NCBI GenBank assembly: GCA_029246985.1
Contig: JAQWMC010000012.1
Location: forward strand, 1 to 39,800
Direction: 5' to 3'
Length of the DNA stretch: 39,800 bases
Origin: Pirellulales bacterium
GTDB taxonomy: Bacteria > Planctomycetota > Planctomycetia > Pirellulales > UBA1268
Below, piece after piece: positions 25,676-34,371 of this stretch. The stretch's first letter is position 1. Every line of letters begins with the position of its first letter. A model generated the notes under the pieces. The model was not told the origin of the DNA. It saw nothing but the letters and a program-made list of their open reading frames with translations, and ran no database searches. The translations under genes and the position numbers were made by a program.

Positions 25676-27646
25676 ATGAACAAGATTTTTGTCTGTGCCA
25701 TGATGTCGGTGGCAACGGTGTTACTCAGTGCAACCAAAGTTGATGCTGCTTACTGTGGGTTAGCTAACTACCAACACGGTGCCTCGAAAGTTTCTACCGT
25801 AAGCTTTTCGAAAGCTCGCAAGAATTGTAGCTGCAGTGAAGGCTGTGAGCCGTCGTGCGCAGCTCCTTCATGCTGTGGTCCTCGGCTTGTCAAGGATGTT
25901 GTTTACGAGAAGAAACAGTACACATGTTACAAAACCGTATGCGAAAAGGTTGTTGAGCAAAAGGAAATCAACTGCATTCGCTACGAGAAGGATCAATGCT
26001 ACCGGGACGTTGAGTACACAGTCTGCAAGCCGGCCTGGGAGACTCGTACAAGAACAATTCCGTACACGGTATGCAAGCCTGTGTACGAGACGAGGACGAA
26101 AGAGATTCCATACACGGTGTGCAAACCTGTGTATGAGACACGCGAGCAGTGCTACACGGTATGCAAGCCTGTGTACGAGACAAGGACGAAAGAGATTCCA
26201 TACACGGTGTGCAAACCTGTGTATGAGACCCGCGAGCAGTGTTACACGGTATGCAAGCCTGTGTACGAGACAAGGACAAAAGAAATTCCATACACAGTGT
26301 GCAAACCTGTATATGAGACACGCGAGCAGTGTTACACGGTATGCAAGCCTGTGTACGAGACGAGGACGAAAGAGATTCCATACACAGTGTGCAAGCCTGT
26401 ATATGAGACACGCGAGCAATGCTACACGGTATGCAAGCCCGTTTACGAGACGTGCACGAAAGAGATTCCGTATACAGTGTGCAAGCCTGTCTGGGAAACA
26501 CGAGAGCGAGATATTTGTCATACCATCTGTAAGCCAGTGCACTACACCAAGACTGTAAAGGTCTGCAAGGGTCACTGGGAAACTGAAAGGTGTGAAATTC
26601 CGGGGCCATTGGTCACAAAGTGTGTTCGACAGCCAGGTTGTTGGGAGACGGACTGTTCAGGGAAACGGTGTTACCATCCGGGGCCTGTGAAGAAGATTCA
26701 GGTTCAGTGCCCATCCAGGACAATCTGCAAAAAAGTATGGGTTCCTGAAATTTGTGAGAAGCAGATTGACTGTGTCCGCTATGAGCGAGAGACCATTGTC
26801 AAAAAGCAATGCTACAAAGTCTGCAAGATGGTCCAGGAGCAAAGAATCAAGACCTGCTGTTACAAGGTCTGCAAGATGGTGCCAGAGCAACGCGTACGCA
26901 CCTATAAAGTCTGCAAGATGGTGCCAGAACAGCGGGTGCGAACCTGCTCGTATAGAGTTTGCAAGATGGTACCGGAGCAACGTGTGCGAACGTACAAGGT
27001 CTGCAAGATGGTGCCAGAGCGTCGGGTTAAGACCTGCTGTTACAAGGTCTGCAAGATGGTGCCGGAGCAACGTGTTCGGACATACCAGGTTTGCAAGATG
27101 GTACCGGAGCAGCGTGTACGAACCTGCTGTTACAAGGTTTGCAAGATGGTGCCAGAGCAACGTGTACGGACGTATCAGGTTTGCAAAATGGTACCGGAGC
27201 AGCGCGTGCGGACCTGCTGCTACAAGGTTTGCAAGATGGTGCCAGAGCAACGTGTACGGACATATCAGGTTTGTAAGATGGTGCCGGAGAAGCGTGTACG
27301 AACCTGCTGTTACAAGGTCTGCAAGATGGTACCGGAGCAGCGTGTGCGGACGTATAAGGTTTGCAAGATGGTGCCGGAGCAGCGGATGAAGACATGCTCA
27401 TATCAAGTGTGCAAAATGGTTCGGGAACAGCGTTGTCGTGAAGAGTGTTACAAAGTGTGCAAGACGGTTAAAGAGACACACATAAAGAAAGTGCCTTATT
27501 GTGTGACGCGACCTGTTCACTACACAAAAACCATTGATGTTTATCGCATGGTTCCAAAGAAGGTTGCCTACACGGTGACGAAGTGTGTTCCAAAGACAGT
27601 TTGGCGTGAAGTCCCATGTGAGCCATCATGTGGATATGAGGACTAG
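25676..27646 (+). CDS. Secreted cysteine-rich YTV/CKP repeat protein
   Basis: A 656-residue secreted protein with signal peptide MNKIFVCAMMSVATVLL ... VDA. Array 1 (about residues 112-285) has 11 YTVCKP units alternating between TKEIP and EQC linkers. A Cys/Pro-rich middle (about 290-375, with GCWETDCSGKRC) follows. Array 2 (about 378-600) has 14 VCKMV units of the type YKVCKMVPEQRVRT. The ends carry CEPSC motifs (GCEPSCAAPSCC and PCEPSCGYED). The repeats belong to the YTV family that I recall from Rhodopirellula, where such Cys-rich proteins are reported in the cell wall; the structural role here is inferred. Both arrays repeat every 90 bp. An AAGAGAG site precedes the ATG. Confidence 0.88.
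   Translation: MNKIFVCAMMSVATVLLSATKVDAAYCGLANYQHGASKVSTVSFSKARKNCSCSEGCEPSCAAPSCCGPRLVKDVVYEKKQYTCYKTVCEKVVEQKEINCIRYEKDQCYRDVEYTVCKPAWETRTRTIPYTVCKPVYETRTKEIPYTVCKPVYETREQCYTVCKPVYETRTKEIPYTVCKPVYETREQCYTVCKPVYETRTKEIPYTVCKPVYETREQCYTVCKPVYETRTKEIPYTVCKPVYETREQCYTVCKPVYETCTKEIPYTVCKPVWETRERDICHTICKPVHYTKTVKVCKGHWETERCEIPGPLVTKCVRQPGCWETDCSGKRCYHPGPVKKIQVQCPSRTICKKVWVPEICEKQIDCVRYERETIVKKQCYKVCKMVQEQRIKTCCYKVCKMVPEQRVRTYKVCKMVPEQRVRTCSYRVCKMVPEQRVRTYKVCKMVPERRVKTCCYKVCKMVPEQRVRTYQVCKMVPEQRVRTCCYKVCKMVPEQRVRTYQVCKMVPEQRVRTCCYKVCKMVPEQRVRTYQVCKMVPEKRVRTCCYKVCKMVPEQRVRTYKVCKMVPEQRMKTCSYQVCKMVREQRCREECYKVCKTVKETHIKKVPYCVTRPVHYTKTIDVYRMVPKKVAYTVTKCVPKTVWREVPCEPSCGYED
26013..26530 (+). repeat. 90-bp tandem repeat array 1 inside the YTV protein gene
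   Basis: The string ATGCAAGCCTGTGTACGAGA recurs at 26071, 26161, 26251 and 26341, and in a diverged form at 26431, a strict 90-bp period equal to 30 codons. Each period encodes two YTVCKPVYETR units. The copies are nearly identical at the DNA level, which suggests recent duplication or gene conversion. Confidence 0.9.
26809..27474 (+). repeat. 90-bp tandem repeat array 2 inside the YTV protein gene
   Basis: Units encoding CYKVCKMVPEQRVRT plus YQVCKMVPEQRVRT repeat; the start ACCTGCTGT/C TACAAGGT is seen at about 27122, 27212 and 27302, again a 90-bp period. The two arrays differ in sequence but share the 30-codon period. Confidence 0.88.
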
Positions 27647-27698
27647 GCGTACCCAGCCAGTTTTTGGAGACTATCTTCTGAAAAGCCATTAAAACAAA

Positions 27699-27728
27699 TG
27701 TGGCCCAGATCAACTGATCTGGGCCACA
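27699..27728. terminator. Strong bidirectional rho-independent terminator
   Basis: A perfect 14-bp inverted repeat (27699-27712 with 27715-27728) sits between the convergent YTV-protein gene and the clpS-like gene. On the plus strand GCTTTTC follows; on the minus strand TTTGTTTT follows. It is 53 bases after the plus-strand stop and 36 bases after the minus-strand stop, so it can end both transcripts. Confidence 0.88.
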
Positions 27729-27763
27729 GCTTTTCTGGACCTACCCCGAGTTATGTGTTCACG

Positions 27764-28108
27764 TTATGAATCGGGTTCAATGGATGCTGACATAGCTCCC
27801 TTTGACCTGCGAATAAGTTTATCAGCACCGAAAGCATGGATTTGGTCTCGTTTGAATTCAGCGTGTTCCCGTGTTGTGGTAAGAACGATAACTTTCCCTT
27901 TTTGATCTACCTCTGTGGCCATTTTGATTCCTGTTGGCGATGGGTGACCAAAGAGCTTTTGGAGCATTGAGACAACATATTGATAGGTGTGGTCATTGTC
28001 ATTCCAAAGGACGACATGGTACCGAGGTTGCCGTCTATTGGCCCTCTTTTTACGAAAAGAGGGATTTGGCTGGACGTCTGGAACAGTGGTGGTCGCTGTT
28101 TGAGTCAT
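27764..28108 (-). CDS. clpS: ClpS-like ATP-dependent Clp protease adaptor
   Basis: A 114-residue protein of the ClpS family, which hands N-degron substrates to ClpAP/ClpCP. Seen: a basic, disordered N-terminus, RYHVVLWNDNDHTYQYVV (the substrate-pocket Asn-Asp region), then KMATEVDQKGKVIVLTTTREHAEFKRDQI. In canonical ClpS the loop reads VHxxGK, and its His contacts the substrate amino group; here the aligned residue is Asp (VDQKGK). It might therefore recognise other ligands. It is divergent from serS across 107 bases. Confidence 0.82.
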   Translation of the reverse strand: MTQTATTTVPDVQPNPSFRKKRANRRQPRYHVVLWNDNDHTYQYVVSMLQKLFGHPSPTGIKMATEVDQKGKVIVLTTTREHAEFKRDQIHAFGADKLIRRSKGAMSASIEPDS

Positions 28109-28215
28109 TATGCGTATGGGCCATACAAACAGTGTCGAGGTTCAAAATCTTTGTCTTTGAGTATAGAGTCTTCTTGAATCAGACAACTGTCTGAACCTTT
28201 TGAGAGGAGAAATTT

Positions 28216-29490
28216 GTGCTCGATCGCCGTTTTGTTGCTGACAATATTGATCTTATTACAGAAAACTGTCGTATTCGGGGGGCTTCCGTTGATGTGACAA
28301 AGTTTGCGGAATTAGACATTCTACGTCGGCAGTTGCAGTTGGATATTGATCGTCTCAATCAGGAGGCTGGTCAAGTCAGTAAATCGATCGGGAAAGTGCC
28401 TCCCGATGAACGTGAGCCACTGAAGGCGGAGGGGCGTCGACTTCGTGAAGAGGCATCTAAACTTCAGTCGCGTCAGGCGGAAGTGATTGAAGAATCGGAT
28501 AGGATTCTACGATCCATACCGAATCTCACGCACCCAGATGCACCTCACGGTGGCGAAGCAGACGCAACAGAAGTTCGTCGTGGCGTTTCGAGTGTTCCAG
28601 ATTTTCCATTTACACCTAAAGACCACGTTGAATTAGGTGAGACTTTGAAGCTCTTTGACTTTGAAGCGGGCAGTCGAGTCGCTGGGCATGGTTTTTATTT
28701 TCTTACCAATGATGGAGTTCTTCTTGAGCTTGCTTTACAGAAGTACGCAGTCGACTTATTGATGCAAGAAGGCTTTACGGTCATGACAACACCAGACGTT
28801 GCTCGTGATTCAATACTGGAGGGTACTGGGTTTATGCCCAGGGGGCCTGAGACCCAGATCTACTCAATTAGTAATAGTGATTTGTCACTCGTTGCAACCG
28901 CCGAGATCACCCTTGGCGGCGCAATGCACGAAAAAATATTTAATATCAATGAACTGCCACTCAAACTCTGTGGGATTAGCCATTGCTTCCGAACAGAAGC
29001 GGGTGCTCATGGCAGGGCGACTCGAGGTCTCTACCGGGTTCACCAATTTACAAAGGTAGAAATGTTTGCTTTTACAGCACCCGATCAGAGTGATGCGATG
29101 CATCAACAACTGCTCGATCTTGAGTGTAAAATTTTTGATGGTTTAGGAATACCATACCGAGTTGTCGATACGGCAACAGGTGACCTCGGCGGTCCCGCGT
29201 ACAGGAAATATGACTTGGAGGCTTGGATGCCAGGCCGGGGTGAAGCTGGCGAGTGGGGCGAAGTGACGAGCACGTCGAATTGCACCGAATATCAAGCTCG
29301 AAGATTAGGTATTCGCTTCCGTAAACCCAGCGAAAAGGGAACGCAATTTGTTCATACTTTGAATGGGACAGCAGTCGCAATCAGTCGGGCAATTGTTGCG
29401 ATTTTAGAGAACTACCAACAGGCAGATGGATCCGTGAAGGTTCCTGATGCGTTGGTTTCATGGATAGGGAAAACGGTCCTAACGGTCTAA
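28216..29490 (+). CDS. serS: Seryl-tRNA synthetase
   Basis: A class II aminoacyl-tRNA synthetase that charges tRNA-Ser and supplies the substrate for selenocysteine where used. The N-terminal coiled-coil arm spans about residues 25-100 (LRRQLQLDIDRLNQEAGQV ...). The catalytic domain has motif 2 in CFRTEAGAHGRATRGLYRVHQF and motif 3 in NGTAVAISRAIVAILENYQ. The 424 residues are standard. The start is the GTG at 28216 with GAGAGGAG just upstream. It converges on the S1 gene with a 19-base gap and no visible terminator. Confidence 0.96.
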   Translation: MLDRRFVADNIDLITENCRIRGASVDVTKFAELDILRRQLQLDIDRLNQEAGQVSKSIGKVPPDEREPLKAEGRRLREEASKLQSRQAEVIEESDRILRSIPNLTHPDAPHGGEADATEVRRGVSSVPDFPFTPKDHVELGETLKLFDFEAGSRVAGHGFYFLTNDGVLLELALQKYAVDLLMQEGFTVMTTPDVARDSILEGTGFMPRGPETQIYSISNSDLSLVATAEITLGGAMHEKIFNINELPLKLCGISHCFRTEAGAHGRATRGLYRVHQFTKVEMFAFTAPDQSDAMHQQLLDLECKIFDGLGIPYRVVDTATGDLGGPAYRKYDLEAWMPGRGEAGEWGEVTSTSNCTEYQARRLGIRFRKPSEKGTQFVHTLNGTAVAISRAIVAILENYQQADGSVKVPDALVSWIGKTVLTV

Positions 29491-29509
29491 CACACGTCAG
29501 ACAAAGTGC

Positions 29510-31168
29510 TTACCATTTAAGGCCAAAGCGGGCTCCATCTGACTGTCCGCTAGTTCCACCTTTTAAGGCAACATTGCTCTTCTTTCGTTGTTTTTCGGAA
29601 GAAGCTGGCATGTCATCCTCGTCGCTCGAAGGATCTTCTTCGGGTACGGAGTCAGTCTTGTTAAGCGCCTTAAGAGAGAGCGAAAGCCTTTGTTCGGCGG
29701 GATCAACAGATAGGACCCGGCATTCTATCTTCTCGCCTTCCCGTACAACGTCGCTTACACTGCGAATGCGTCGAGTTGCTAGCTCGGAGACATGAATCAA
29801 GCCCTCAACACCAGGCTCCAGTTTAACAAAGGCACCAAAGTCAGCGATTCGACTCACCGTGCCTCGAACTGTTGATCCGACTGAATATTTGGCATCTGCT
29901 CTGGTCCATGGGCTCTCGACAAGGTCACGAATTGAAAGGCCGATCTTCCCGGTGTCGCTGTCTACTTTCTTGATCATGGCGTGGACGTGCTGACCAATCT
30001 CAAGGATTTCCTTCGGGTCGCTCACCCTTTCCCATGCGAGTTGGCTCACGTGAACAAGACCTTCCACGCCATGGCCAATATCAACAAAAGCACCAAAGTC
30101 ACGAATCGAACGCACGATGCCCTCAACTTGGTCACCAGGTTCCAACGTCTCAAGCATTTTTGATTTTGCGTCTGCTGCCTGTTTTTCAATAACTGCTCGA
30201 CGAGACAAAACAAGGCGACGAGCTTGAGGAACAACTTCGGTGACAAGGCTTTCGAGCGTTTGCCCGATCATCTCTTCAGGGCTTTCAATTCGCCATGGGC
30301 TAATAAGGCTGATAGGCATGAATCCTCGGATTCCGGAGACGTCACATTCAAGTCCACCTTTGTTGACAGCAGTGCATCGTGCTTCAACAATCATGCCAAC
30401 TTCTAATTGGGACCAGTCTTCTACCGCAACTGCTCGGTTCGCAGGAGCAACCTCATAGAGGCCGTCTTCTTCATTACGTCCCCCTACAGATAGTTTTAGC
30501 GTCTGCCCTACTTCAGGTAGTTCATCACTTTCTTCCAATAACCCTGCGAGTTGAAGAGCACCTTGTCGTTGGTTTCCCAGGTCGATAAAGGCTGTCTCAG
30601 GGCCAACTGAGAGAACGGTTCCTTCAACTTTTGCACCTGGCTGAATTGGTTGATCAACGAGAGATGTTTGTTCAAGCAATGACTCAACTTCAAGCCCCGC
30701 TAGGGCTGCTTCAAAGTCTTTCTCAAGATCTTCATCGAGATCTTGTCTCAGGTTTGGAATATTAACCCGCTTCTGATGAGGTACAGAATCGGTGAAAGCG
30801 GAAGCTTTACTACTACGGTCTGATCGACCACGGCGACGCTCTTTGGTTTTTTTCGGCTGAGTGTTCTTCTCGTCTTCCGTTGCGGAGGAAGAACTGTCAC
30901 TTGTTTCTGATGGCGTGTCACCGGAAGTCGAAGGAGTTTTGGACGTGATGTAAGTATAGCGTGCCGCCGTCTCTGTTTGTGCGGAATCGGCTCGCTGTGT
31001 ACCTATCGCAATTCGTCGTTTTGGGCGATCACCATCAGGAGTTGATTGTTGAGAACTATTGTGTTCCTGAACAGGTGTTATATCTCCATCAACAGCCTTA
31101 GATGCTGCATCACTATCACGAGGATAAGACTCTGCGGACTCAGTTCTACTGCCGGCTGTGTCGTCCAT
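29510..31168 (-). CDS. rpsA: Ribosomal protein S1 homologue with four S1 domains
   Basis: A 552-residue RNA-binding protein. The first 130 residues are low-complexity, rich in Ser, Thr, Glu and Lys, and probably disordered. Four S1 domains follow at about 178-245, 262-330, 352-420 and 437-507; the last two have the strong RDFGAFVDIGHGVEGLVHVSQL-like pattern. The tail is again Ser/Asp/Lys-rich. Proteobacterial S1 has six domains, so this is a shorter form. The ATG at 31168 has AAGG 9 bases upstream and lies 21 bases after the tRNA-Leu; the longer frame runs into the tRNA and is not used. Confidence 0.88.
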   Translation of the reverse strand: MDDTAGSRTESAESYPRDSDAASKAVDGDITPVQEHNSSQQSTPDGDRPKRRIAIGTQRADSAQTETAARYTYITSKTPSTSGDTPSETSDSSSSATEDEKNTQPKKTKERRRGRSDRSSKASAFTDSVPHQKRVNIPNLRQDLDEDLEKDFEAALAGLEVESLLEQTSLVDQPIQPGAKVEGTVLSVGPETAFIDLGNQRQGALQLAGLLEESDELPEVGQTLKLSVGGRNEEDGLYEVAPANRAVAVEDWSQLEVGMIVEARCTAVNKGGLECDVSGIRGFMPISLISPWRIESPEEMIGQTLESLVTEVVPQARRLVLSRRAVIEKQAADAKSKMLETLEPGDQVEGIVRSIRDFGAFVDIGHGVEGLVHVSQLAWERVSDPKEILEIGQHVHAMIKKVDSDTGKIGLSIRDLVESPWTRADAKYSVGSTVRGTVSRIADFGAFVKLEPGVEGLIHVSELATRRIRSVSDVVREGEKIECRVLSVDPAEQRLSLSLKALNKTDSVPEEDPSSDEDDMPASSEKQRKKSNVALKGGTSGQSDGARFGLKW

Positions 31169-31189
31169 CAAAAGAACCTTAATGAATAA

Positions 31190-31273
<84 letters not shown>

Positions 31274-31331
31274 GGAGAGTGAGTTAGTGTGGCTGTTGAC
31301 CTGTGGCTTTTACCAGATCCTCCACGAACTT

Positions 31332-31955
31332 CTATTGTCGGCCCCTTTGCTCGTCAGTCAAGCGATCCACGGTTTGTTGGTGGACAGTTGTTACTGGGAT
31401 GGCTTGTACCGGTTGCACGAGTTGCTGAATCCGCCCGACTGCAACAAGCGAAGAGAATAATGAAATACTCCACACGGCATCACCCACGGGCATCCATCGA
31501 TAGAATGGAAGAGCAGCTATGTAACACGTTGTGAGGCCAGATAAAGTATGGGGGTAGAGTTCAGACAGAGCCCACGTAGCAAAGTTCGTTGTTGTAAAAA
31601 AGATGAGAGAGGAAGCAAGGCTTCCTCCTAAGACTGCAACCCATCCTTGTCGTTGGACGAGGCTGCCAAATAATATCGGACAGGCAAGCGAAGCATATAT
31701 AACAAGAGTCATAACGGTAGAACCATAGCCGGGCAGTACCATGTTGCTAATAACAAGTGCTACAATTGGAACTGCTGCAGCAGCGAGCGAAATTCCAAAA
31801 AGAGAGCCTGCCGCAAGTCCAATTGCCGCGAATGGAGTAACGTTATAAGCGGGTTGCCACAGCCTGCCGCAAATTCCAACTGCAACAAGGGCAAGCCATA
31901 ATGCAATTTTTGCACGCGAACTGAATTTTAGTGAATCACCTAGTTTTGAAGCCAT
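31332..31955 (-). CDS. DUF6580-like multi-pass membrane protein
   Basis: A 207-residue integral membrane protein with about six hydrophobic segments. The pattern YNVTPFAAIGLAAGSLFG, then VLPGYGSTVMTLVIY, then SSLIFFTTTNFATWALSELYPHTLSGLTTCYIAALPFYR and GDAVWSISLF resembles DUF6580 proteins, which look similar to substrate-binding subunits of ECF-type vitamin transporters. That transporter role is only an inference. It ends 58 bases before the tRNA-Leu gene. The C-terminal 40 residues are hydrophilic. No strong ribosome binding site is seen. Confidence 0.7.
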   Translation of the reverse strand: MASKLGDSLKFSSRAKIALWLALVAVGICGRLWQPAYNVTPFAAIGLAAGSLFGISLAAAAVPIVALVISNMVLPGYGSTVMTLVIYASLACPILFGSLVQRQGWVAVLGGSLASSLIFFTTTNFATWALSELYPHTLSGLTTCYIAALPFYRWMPVGDAVWSISLFSSLVAVGRIQQLVQPVQAIPVTTVHQQTVDRLTDEQRGRQ

Positions 31956-32145
31956 CAGACTGCTCGGTATAGAAGAGATAGAAATAAGAAACCATTAGTT
32001 CCTATGAATATCATAATACGGGTCTTTTTAAAGGCCCAGCGGTCTCTAAAACTCTCGGTACACTAGCGGTTTTTGTCAATCGAGCAAGTGAATGCGGTAA
32101 GCCCGGAACTCTGCTACAGGAAGTACCACGACAGGATCACCGACT

Positions 32146-34362
32146 ATGCCGGAACCAATAGCACCCCTCAACACCCTCGTCATTGAGAAATTATCAGGGG
32201 GGATAACTGCTATTGGCATCAATGTGCCGGGCTGCTCACAGAATGTGATGAATCAGGATTTTATGCAAGAACTTGAACAAGTTTTTGCCTTTCTCCAGCA
32301 AAACCCACCTCGCGGCCTTCTTGTAGAGTCCCTTCGAGATGACTCATTTCTTGCCGGTGCTGACATTGGTCAGATTGATACCGTTTGGTCGTTGCCACCC
32401 GCTCGCCTGAAGGAATTATGCGATCACGGCAGGAAACTCCTTGGTACGTTTGCTTCATCGCCATGGCCTAGCGTTGCAGTAATAGACGGCGTTTGTCTCG
32501 GGGGAGGTCTTGAACTTGCACTTGCATGTGATCTACGCATAGCGACTGAAAATCACAAGACAATTCTCGGCATGCCGGAAGTTAAGCTTGGGCTGTTGCC
32601 CGGGTGGGGTGGCACTGTTCGTTTGCCCCGACTAATCGGAATCGGTCCTGCGATCGAACTAATAGCTTCGGGTGATGCGATCACCGGTTCTCAAGCGAAG
32701 ACTCTTGGTTTAGTTGACGCCTGCGTGCCCGTTCATTCAGCACGAGAGTCTGCATGTGTCTTAATAGAGCAAGCCATTGCTACTGGAGACTATTTAAAAC
32801 GTCGATCTGAGTTGCAGTTGCCGCACATCCTGGATAAGCCAGAGAGTGATTTTTTATTGGCGACCACAGGCGCCGTCATTGTGGGTCGTACAAAAGGAAA
32901 TTATCCAGCACCGATGGTTGCTTTCAACACAATCATGCAGAGCGCTGCAAAGTCAACAACAGAAGCAGCCGCTCTTGAAAGCAAAGCCTTTTCTGAACTG
33001 GCGAAAACGTCAGTCGCGAAACAACTTGTTCGTGTGTACCGGCTTGGCGAACGAAACCGTAGTGACTGTGGTCTTGGTAAGTCGACACAATTGACTCCAA
33101 ATAAGTCGCTGCGTGTAAACGAGTTGCAAAAGCCATCAATTGTTGGCGCAGGGATTATGGGTGCTGGCATTACAGCACGTCATGTGCGATCAGGGTTTGT
33201 TACAAAACTTGTTGACATTAATGCCGAGGCACTTGGTCAAAGCATTCCTACTATCCTCGAGGAGGCTGCTTGGGACCGTTACTATCAGAAGACGAACCAG
33301 GAGAGAGTGGGCGAGTTGACAGGTCGTCTCATGTCTTCAACACAGCTTTCATCAATCGCGGGCACGGATATTGTCATAGAAAGTGTGATTGAACGGACTG
33401 ACTTAAAACGACAAGTCCTTGCAGAAATTGAAACCACAGTGTCCCCGAGCACCATTATTTGCACGAACACCTCAACAAATCCGATAGCGACACTTGCTGA
33501 TGTATTTTCTGATCCGACACGTTTTTGTGGCATGCATTTCTTCAATCCTGTCAGGAAAATGTCTTTGGTCGAAGTCATTCGTGGTCCAGATACCAGTGAC
33601 TCCACAGTTGCTTCAGTCGTTCTGCACGCAAAACGACTGAAGAAAGTTCCAGTTGTCGTTCAAGACAGTCCAGGATTTCTAGTCAATCGGGTTCTGACAC
33701 CATACCTGCATGAATCAGTTGAATTGTTGCGGGAAGGAGTTGATCCATCACGAATTGACAAAGTCTCTCGACGATTTGGTATGCCTCTTGGACCACTTGA
33801 ACTCTATGACATGGTCGGCCTTGATACTGCCTTCTACGCCGGACTGGTCATGGCAAATGCCATCGGTGATCGTATTGACGCCTCGCCCGTCATACCAGCA
33901 CTTGTAAAAGCTGGTTGGTTAGGACGCAAAACAGGAACAGGGTTTTACACATACAAGGGTACTGGTCATGATGCAACAATCGAAAGTGTCAATGAGAAAC
34001 TAAATGATCTAATCGATCCGTATCGTTTGGCAGAGCAGCAGACGACTGATGAGCAAATTCGTGATCGATTATTCTTGCCGATGTTACTCGAATCACTCCT
34101 TGTCCTAGATGAAGGTATTGTGCGGGATGGATGTGATATCGATCTCGCTGTTATTCATGCACTTGGATTTCCGGCCTTCCGTGGTGGAGTGCTTGCGTGG
34201 GGTGATTACCTTGGTGCAGCTGAGATTGTTCGTCGGCTCGATCAATTCAATTACCTGGGGCCACGAATGACACCGCCGGCAAGGCTTCTAGCTCATGCTG
34301 AATCAGGTCGTCCTTTTACATTGGTGGAAGAAAGCGGAAGTCATTCAAGCCAAGCTACTTGA
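32146..34362 (+). CDS. fadJ: Bifunctional enoyl-CoA hydratase/3-hydroxyacyl-CoA dehydrogenase
   Basis: This 738-residue protein does the second and third steps of fatty acid beta-oxidation. The N-terminal crotonase domain (about 1-200) has the oxyanion-hole SFLAGADIGQID and both catalytic Glu, in CLGGGLELALACD and GMPEVKLGLLPGWGG. The NAD-binding Rossmann part starts at IVGAGIMGAG near residue 331; the catalytic His is in MHFFNPV near 464. The C-terminal 3HCDH domain spans about 515-720. It is FadJ/FadB-like; which one cannot be decided. The next gene, a thiolase, begins 9 bases after the stop. The ATG at 32146 has only a weak upstream purine site. Confidence 0.93.
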   Translation: MPEPIAPLNTLVIEKLSGGITAIGINVPGCSQNVMNQDFMQELEQVFAFLQQNPPRGLLVESLRDDSFLAGADIGQIDTVWSLPPARLKELCDHGRKLLGTFASSPWPSVAVIDGVCLGGGLELALACDLRIATENHKTILGMPEVKLGLLPGWGGTVRLPRLIGIGPAIELIASGDAITGSQAKTLGLVDACVPVHSARESACVLIEQAIATGDYLKRRSELQLPHILDKPESDFLLATTGAVIVGRTKGNYPAPMVAFNTIMQSAAKSTTEAAALESKAFSELAKTSVAKQLVRVYRLGERNRSDCGLGKSTQLTPNKSLRVNELQKPSIVGAGIMGAGITARHVRSGFVTKLVDINAEALGQSIPTILEEAAWDRYYQKTNQERVGELTGRLMSSTQLSSIAGTDIVIESVIERTDLKRQVLAEIETTVSPSTIICTNTSTNPIATLADVFSDPTRFCGMHFFNPVRKMSLVEVIRGPDTSDSTVASVVLHAKRLKKVPVVVQDSPGFLVNRVLTPYLHESVELLREGVDPSRIDKVSRRFGMPLGPLELYDMVGLDTAFYAGLVMANAIGDRIDASPVIPALVKAGWLGRKTGTGFYTYKGTGHDATIESVNEKLNDLIDPYRLAEQQTTDEQIRDRLFLPMLLESLLVLDEGIVRDGCDIDLAVIHALGFPAFRGGVLAWGDYLGAAEIVRRLDQFNYLGPRMTPPARLLAHAESGRPFTLVEESGSHSSQAT

Positions 34363-34371
34363 GAGTGAAAA

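Noticed and set aside
26013-26530. CRISPR-like regular repeats
   Set aside because: The 90-bp repeats are contiguous coding sequence with no unique spacers, and no cas genes are nearby.
25868-26609. Long open frames on the minus strand opposite the YTV repeats
   Set aside because: They are mirror images of the tandem repeats: a repeat without stops in one frame often lacks them in others. No signal peptide, family motif or ribosome binding site supports them.
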